64,000 nucleotides of DNA from CAZYQW01 sp964649825 (lineage in GTDB: Bacteria > Planctomycetota > B15-G4 > JADJEK01), in assembly GCA_964649825.1 (NCBI GenBank), contig CAZYQW010000112.1:1-64000 (forward strand), given 5' to 3'. Shown here piece by piece: positions 62,453 through 64,000 of this stretch (its first letter is position 1; every line of letters begins with the position of its first letter). Under the pieces are notes generated by a model. That model was not told the origin of the DNA. It saw nothing but the letters and a program-made list of their open reading frames with translations, and did no database searches. The position numbers were made by a program, and so were the translations under genes.

Positions 62453-63567
62453 GACTGAGCTCCTTCGGGAACGCGATCCTCGGCGGTGATCGCGAGAGGC
62501 GCGAGGCTTCTCACGCCGGGACCGCTCGCGGTCTTCTCGGCACGGCGTCGATCGAGCCAGTGCGATAGCATTCCAATCGGGATGCAGACGCCGCTGTAGA
62601 GGAAGAACAGGAGATGCATCGGAAGCACTCCCACCGCGAACGCTGCTCCTCGCTTCCTCAGGAAGAACGCGTACAACGGCCGGTGCATCCAGACGATCGA
62701 GCCGATGAGAAGGAGACCAATCGGGAGCGCCCACGGCAAGAGCGGACCAGGGAACAGGATCGTGGCCGGAATCAGGAGGAAGAAGAGGTAGGCGAGGACG
62801 GTTCCGTACCGAGACTCCGAGCTCAGGTTCAGGTCCCCCATCGCGAACCGGTCGCGCAGCATGAGAGCGATCCAGGGCGCCCCGCGGCGGAAGATGTCGG
62901 TGCGCATCAGGTCGAAGAACCGCCACTCCTTCATGTGGCGCGCGAGCATCCGTTTCTCGAGCCGGATCCGATGGCCGGCGCGGCGCATCCGGAAGCCGAG
63001 CTCGATGTCCTCGATGCTCGGCCGCGGGTAGCCCTCGTTGAACCCGCCCAGCTCGAGGAGGACGGACCGGCGGATCGCCCCGCAACCGGTCCAGAACGTC
63101 CAGGCCTCCTCCCGGCTGGTCTGATGCACCCAGTGGTGGAACAGGTTCTTGTACTGCGACAGGAACGATGGATGGCCGGGCTGATCGTCGTACGAGCCGA
63201 TCACCCCCGCAAGCCCGGGATCCGCGACGAAACAGCCGACGCCGATCGTCAACGTATCGACTTGGACCCGCACGTCGGCGTCGATGAAGAAAAGCAGGTC
63301 CCCGGTCGCCACCTCGGCTCCGCGGTTGCGGGCGAACGCGGGACCGCGGGACGTCGGGAGCGAAAGAACGCGGACCCCCCAACGCCGACCGACGGCGACC
63401 GTGTCGTCGGTCGAGCCGTCGTCGATCACGATGATCTCGATCGGGTCCGTCTCGGAGCGCGAGAGCGCCTCGAGGCAGCCCTCGAGGTGCTCCGCACCAT
63501 TCTTGACGGGCACCAGGACCGAGACGGAGGGCGTGCATTGCTCCGTGCTGGGCATCCCGGATGTCAT
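62449..63567 (-). CDS. GT2-family membrane glycosyltransferase
   Basis: 372 residues from ATG 63567 (ATG 63555 possible). GT-A domain: 'VSVLVPVKNGAEHLEGC', 'IEIIVIDDGSTDDTV', the DxD motif in 'LLFFIDADVRV', and 'GGFNEGYPRPSIEDIELGFRM', which carries the acidic catalytic base. Three or four C-terminal transmembrane helices (about 265-350) fix it to the membrane, as in polyprenyl-phosphate glycosyltransferases. First gene of the five-gene glycan operon; its stop overlaps the next start. The 192 bases upstream separate it from the sigma gene. Confidence 0.88.
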   Translation of the reverse strand: MTSGMPSTEQCTPSVSVLVPVKNGAEHLEGCLEALSRSETDPIEIIVIDDGSTDDTVAVGRRWGVRVLSLPTSRGPAFARNRGAEVATGDLLFFIDADVRVQVDTLTIGVGCFVADPGLAGVIGSYDDQPGHPSFLSQYKNLFHHWVHQTSREEAWTFWTGCGAIRRSVLLELGGFNEGYPRPSIEDIELGFRMRRAGHRIRLEKRMLARHMKEWRFFDLMRTDIFRRGAPWIALMLRDRFAMGDLNLSSESRYGTVLAYLFFLLIPATILFPGPLLPWALPIGLLLIGSIVWMHRPLYAFFLRKRGAAFAVGVLPMHLLFFLYSGVCIPIGMLSHWLDRRRAEKTASGPGVRSLAPLAITAEDRVPEGAQS

Positions 63568-63759
63568 GACAACTCCGCCGGTGACGACGGCCTCCTCCCG
63601 GCCCGTCGCCCGCTGGACTCTCCTAGGGTGGATTCGAACGATGGGAACCGCACCGGCGCTCCAGAATAGCTCGGCCGCGCCCGAATCGAGGCCGGCAATT
63701 CGTCCCATCGGCTTTGGAGCCGGCTGAGCTTGACCTGGCGGAGCAGCCACCGGGCTCCG

Positions 63760-63999
63760 TCAGCCGTCGGCGCGGTGGATCCGGTCCCGGTCCTTCTCGA
63801 GCTGGATGGCGAGCCGCGCGAGCGCGCGCGACAGGAGCGTCCAGGTCGCCGTCTGCGTCCGCTTCATCCGTTCCGCGATGCGCTCGTGCGAAAGCCCGAC
63901 GATCTTCGCGAGCACGATCACCTCGCGGTAGTCCGGGGGAAGCGCTTGGAACGCCGTCTCCAGGCGGTCGAGCTGCTCGCCGAACGCCATCTGCCGGGA
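63760..63999 (-). CDS. ECF sigma factor, C-terminal region 4 (5' part outside window)
   Basis: The frame runs off the right edge. The visible 79 residues contain region 4: 'LETAFQALPPDYREVIVLAKIVGLSHERIAERM' with the recognition helix around 'TQTATWTLLSRALARL'. Region 2 must lie beyond the window. The 'W-T-L-L-S-R-A' recognition helix is somewhat unusual compared with the usual 'V-x-S-R-L-x-R-A'. No anti-sigma gene follows downstream on this strand; the next gene is the GT2, 192 bases away. Confidence 0.8.
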   Translation of the reverse strand, partial: SRQMAFGEQLDRLETAFQALPPDYREVIVLAKIVGLSHERIAERMKRTQTATWTLLSRALARLAIQLEKDRDRIHRADG

Positions 64000-64000
64000 C

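Overview
This window looks like chromosome from a high-GC (roughly 68-70%), free-living, Gram-negative-type bacterium. The best guess is a Planctomycetota-like lineage. The reasons are several secreted FG-GAP beta-propeller proteins, an ECF sigma/anti-sigma operon plus a second partial ECF factor, many Sec or lipoprotein signals, BACON-like and carboxypeptidase-regulatory-like secreted domains, and a C-terminal module shared by unrelated secreted proteins. No rRNA or marker gene is present, so Myxococcota or another deep lineage cannot be excluded.

Layout. 1-1756: tail of an upstream ORF and a secreted beta-sandwich protein. 1714-6579 (minus): a stress-type operon of ECF sigma factor, small membrane anti-sigma candidate, Spy/CpxP-like membrane protein, two periplasmic proteins and a decayed arylsulfotransferase-like gene, preceded by a lipoprotein gene. 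6741-9566: a two-unit M16 zinc peptidase. 9639-12210: an atypical small gene, an ORF-less group II intron-like sequence, a secreted protein and a structured divergent intergenic region. 12380-19161: secreted hypothetical protein, cupin, ALDH7-type dehydrogenase and a 7-blade FG-GAP protein ending at two strong hairpin terminators. 19429-21804: an HPt protein with an HDOD-REC-GGDEF protein. 21887-26182: a short-chain dehydrogenase, then a membrane spermidine-synthase-like/TPR protein overlapping a proline dehydrogenase. 26399-31876: a two-component island made by duplication. A truncated HPt ORF overlaps a REC-histidine kinase, followed by a rhodanese and a BarA-like hybrid kinase whose 3' end overlaps a decayed receiver remnant.

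31993-39122: a sugar-modification run (Gfo/Idh-epimerase fusion, GT4 glycosyltransferase, methyltransferase) leading into a 991-residue receiver/pyruvate-phosphate-dikinase-N protein. 39133-47013: NADP-type glutamate dehydrogenase, membrane SGNH hydrolase, a second 7-blade FG-GAP protein, and a minus-strand pair of GT39-like transferase and PaaK/CapK-like ligase. 47208-55986: a secreted beta-lactamase-fold/DUF5060/glycosidase fusion, a SMUG1-type uracil-DNA glycosylase, and a 1376-residue protein with 14 FG-GAP blades. 56164-63567 (minus): a tightly overlapping surface-glycan operon (GT2, FAD mutase-like enzyme, alkaline-phosphatase-superfamily enzyme, flippase, asparagine synthetase). The right edge cuts a second ECF sigma gene.

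The most notable signals are the reciprocal decay of a duplicated HPt/receiver junction in the kinase island, the roughly 120-residue C-terminal module shared by three unrelated secreted proteins, the compact group II intron-like RNA directly upstream of a start codon, and several unusual fusions. At least one gene carries multiple frame breaks (1714-2396). No CRISPR array, tRNA, rRNA, prophage or intact IS element was seen.
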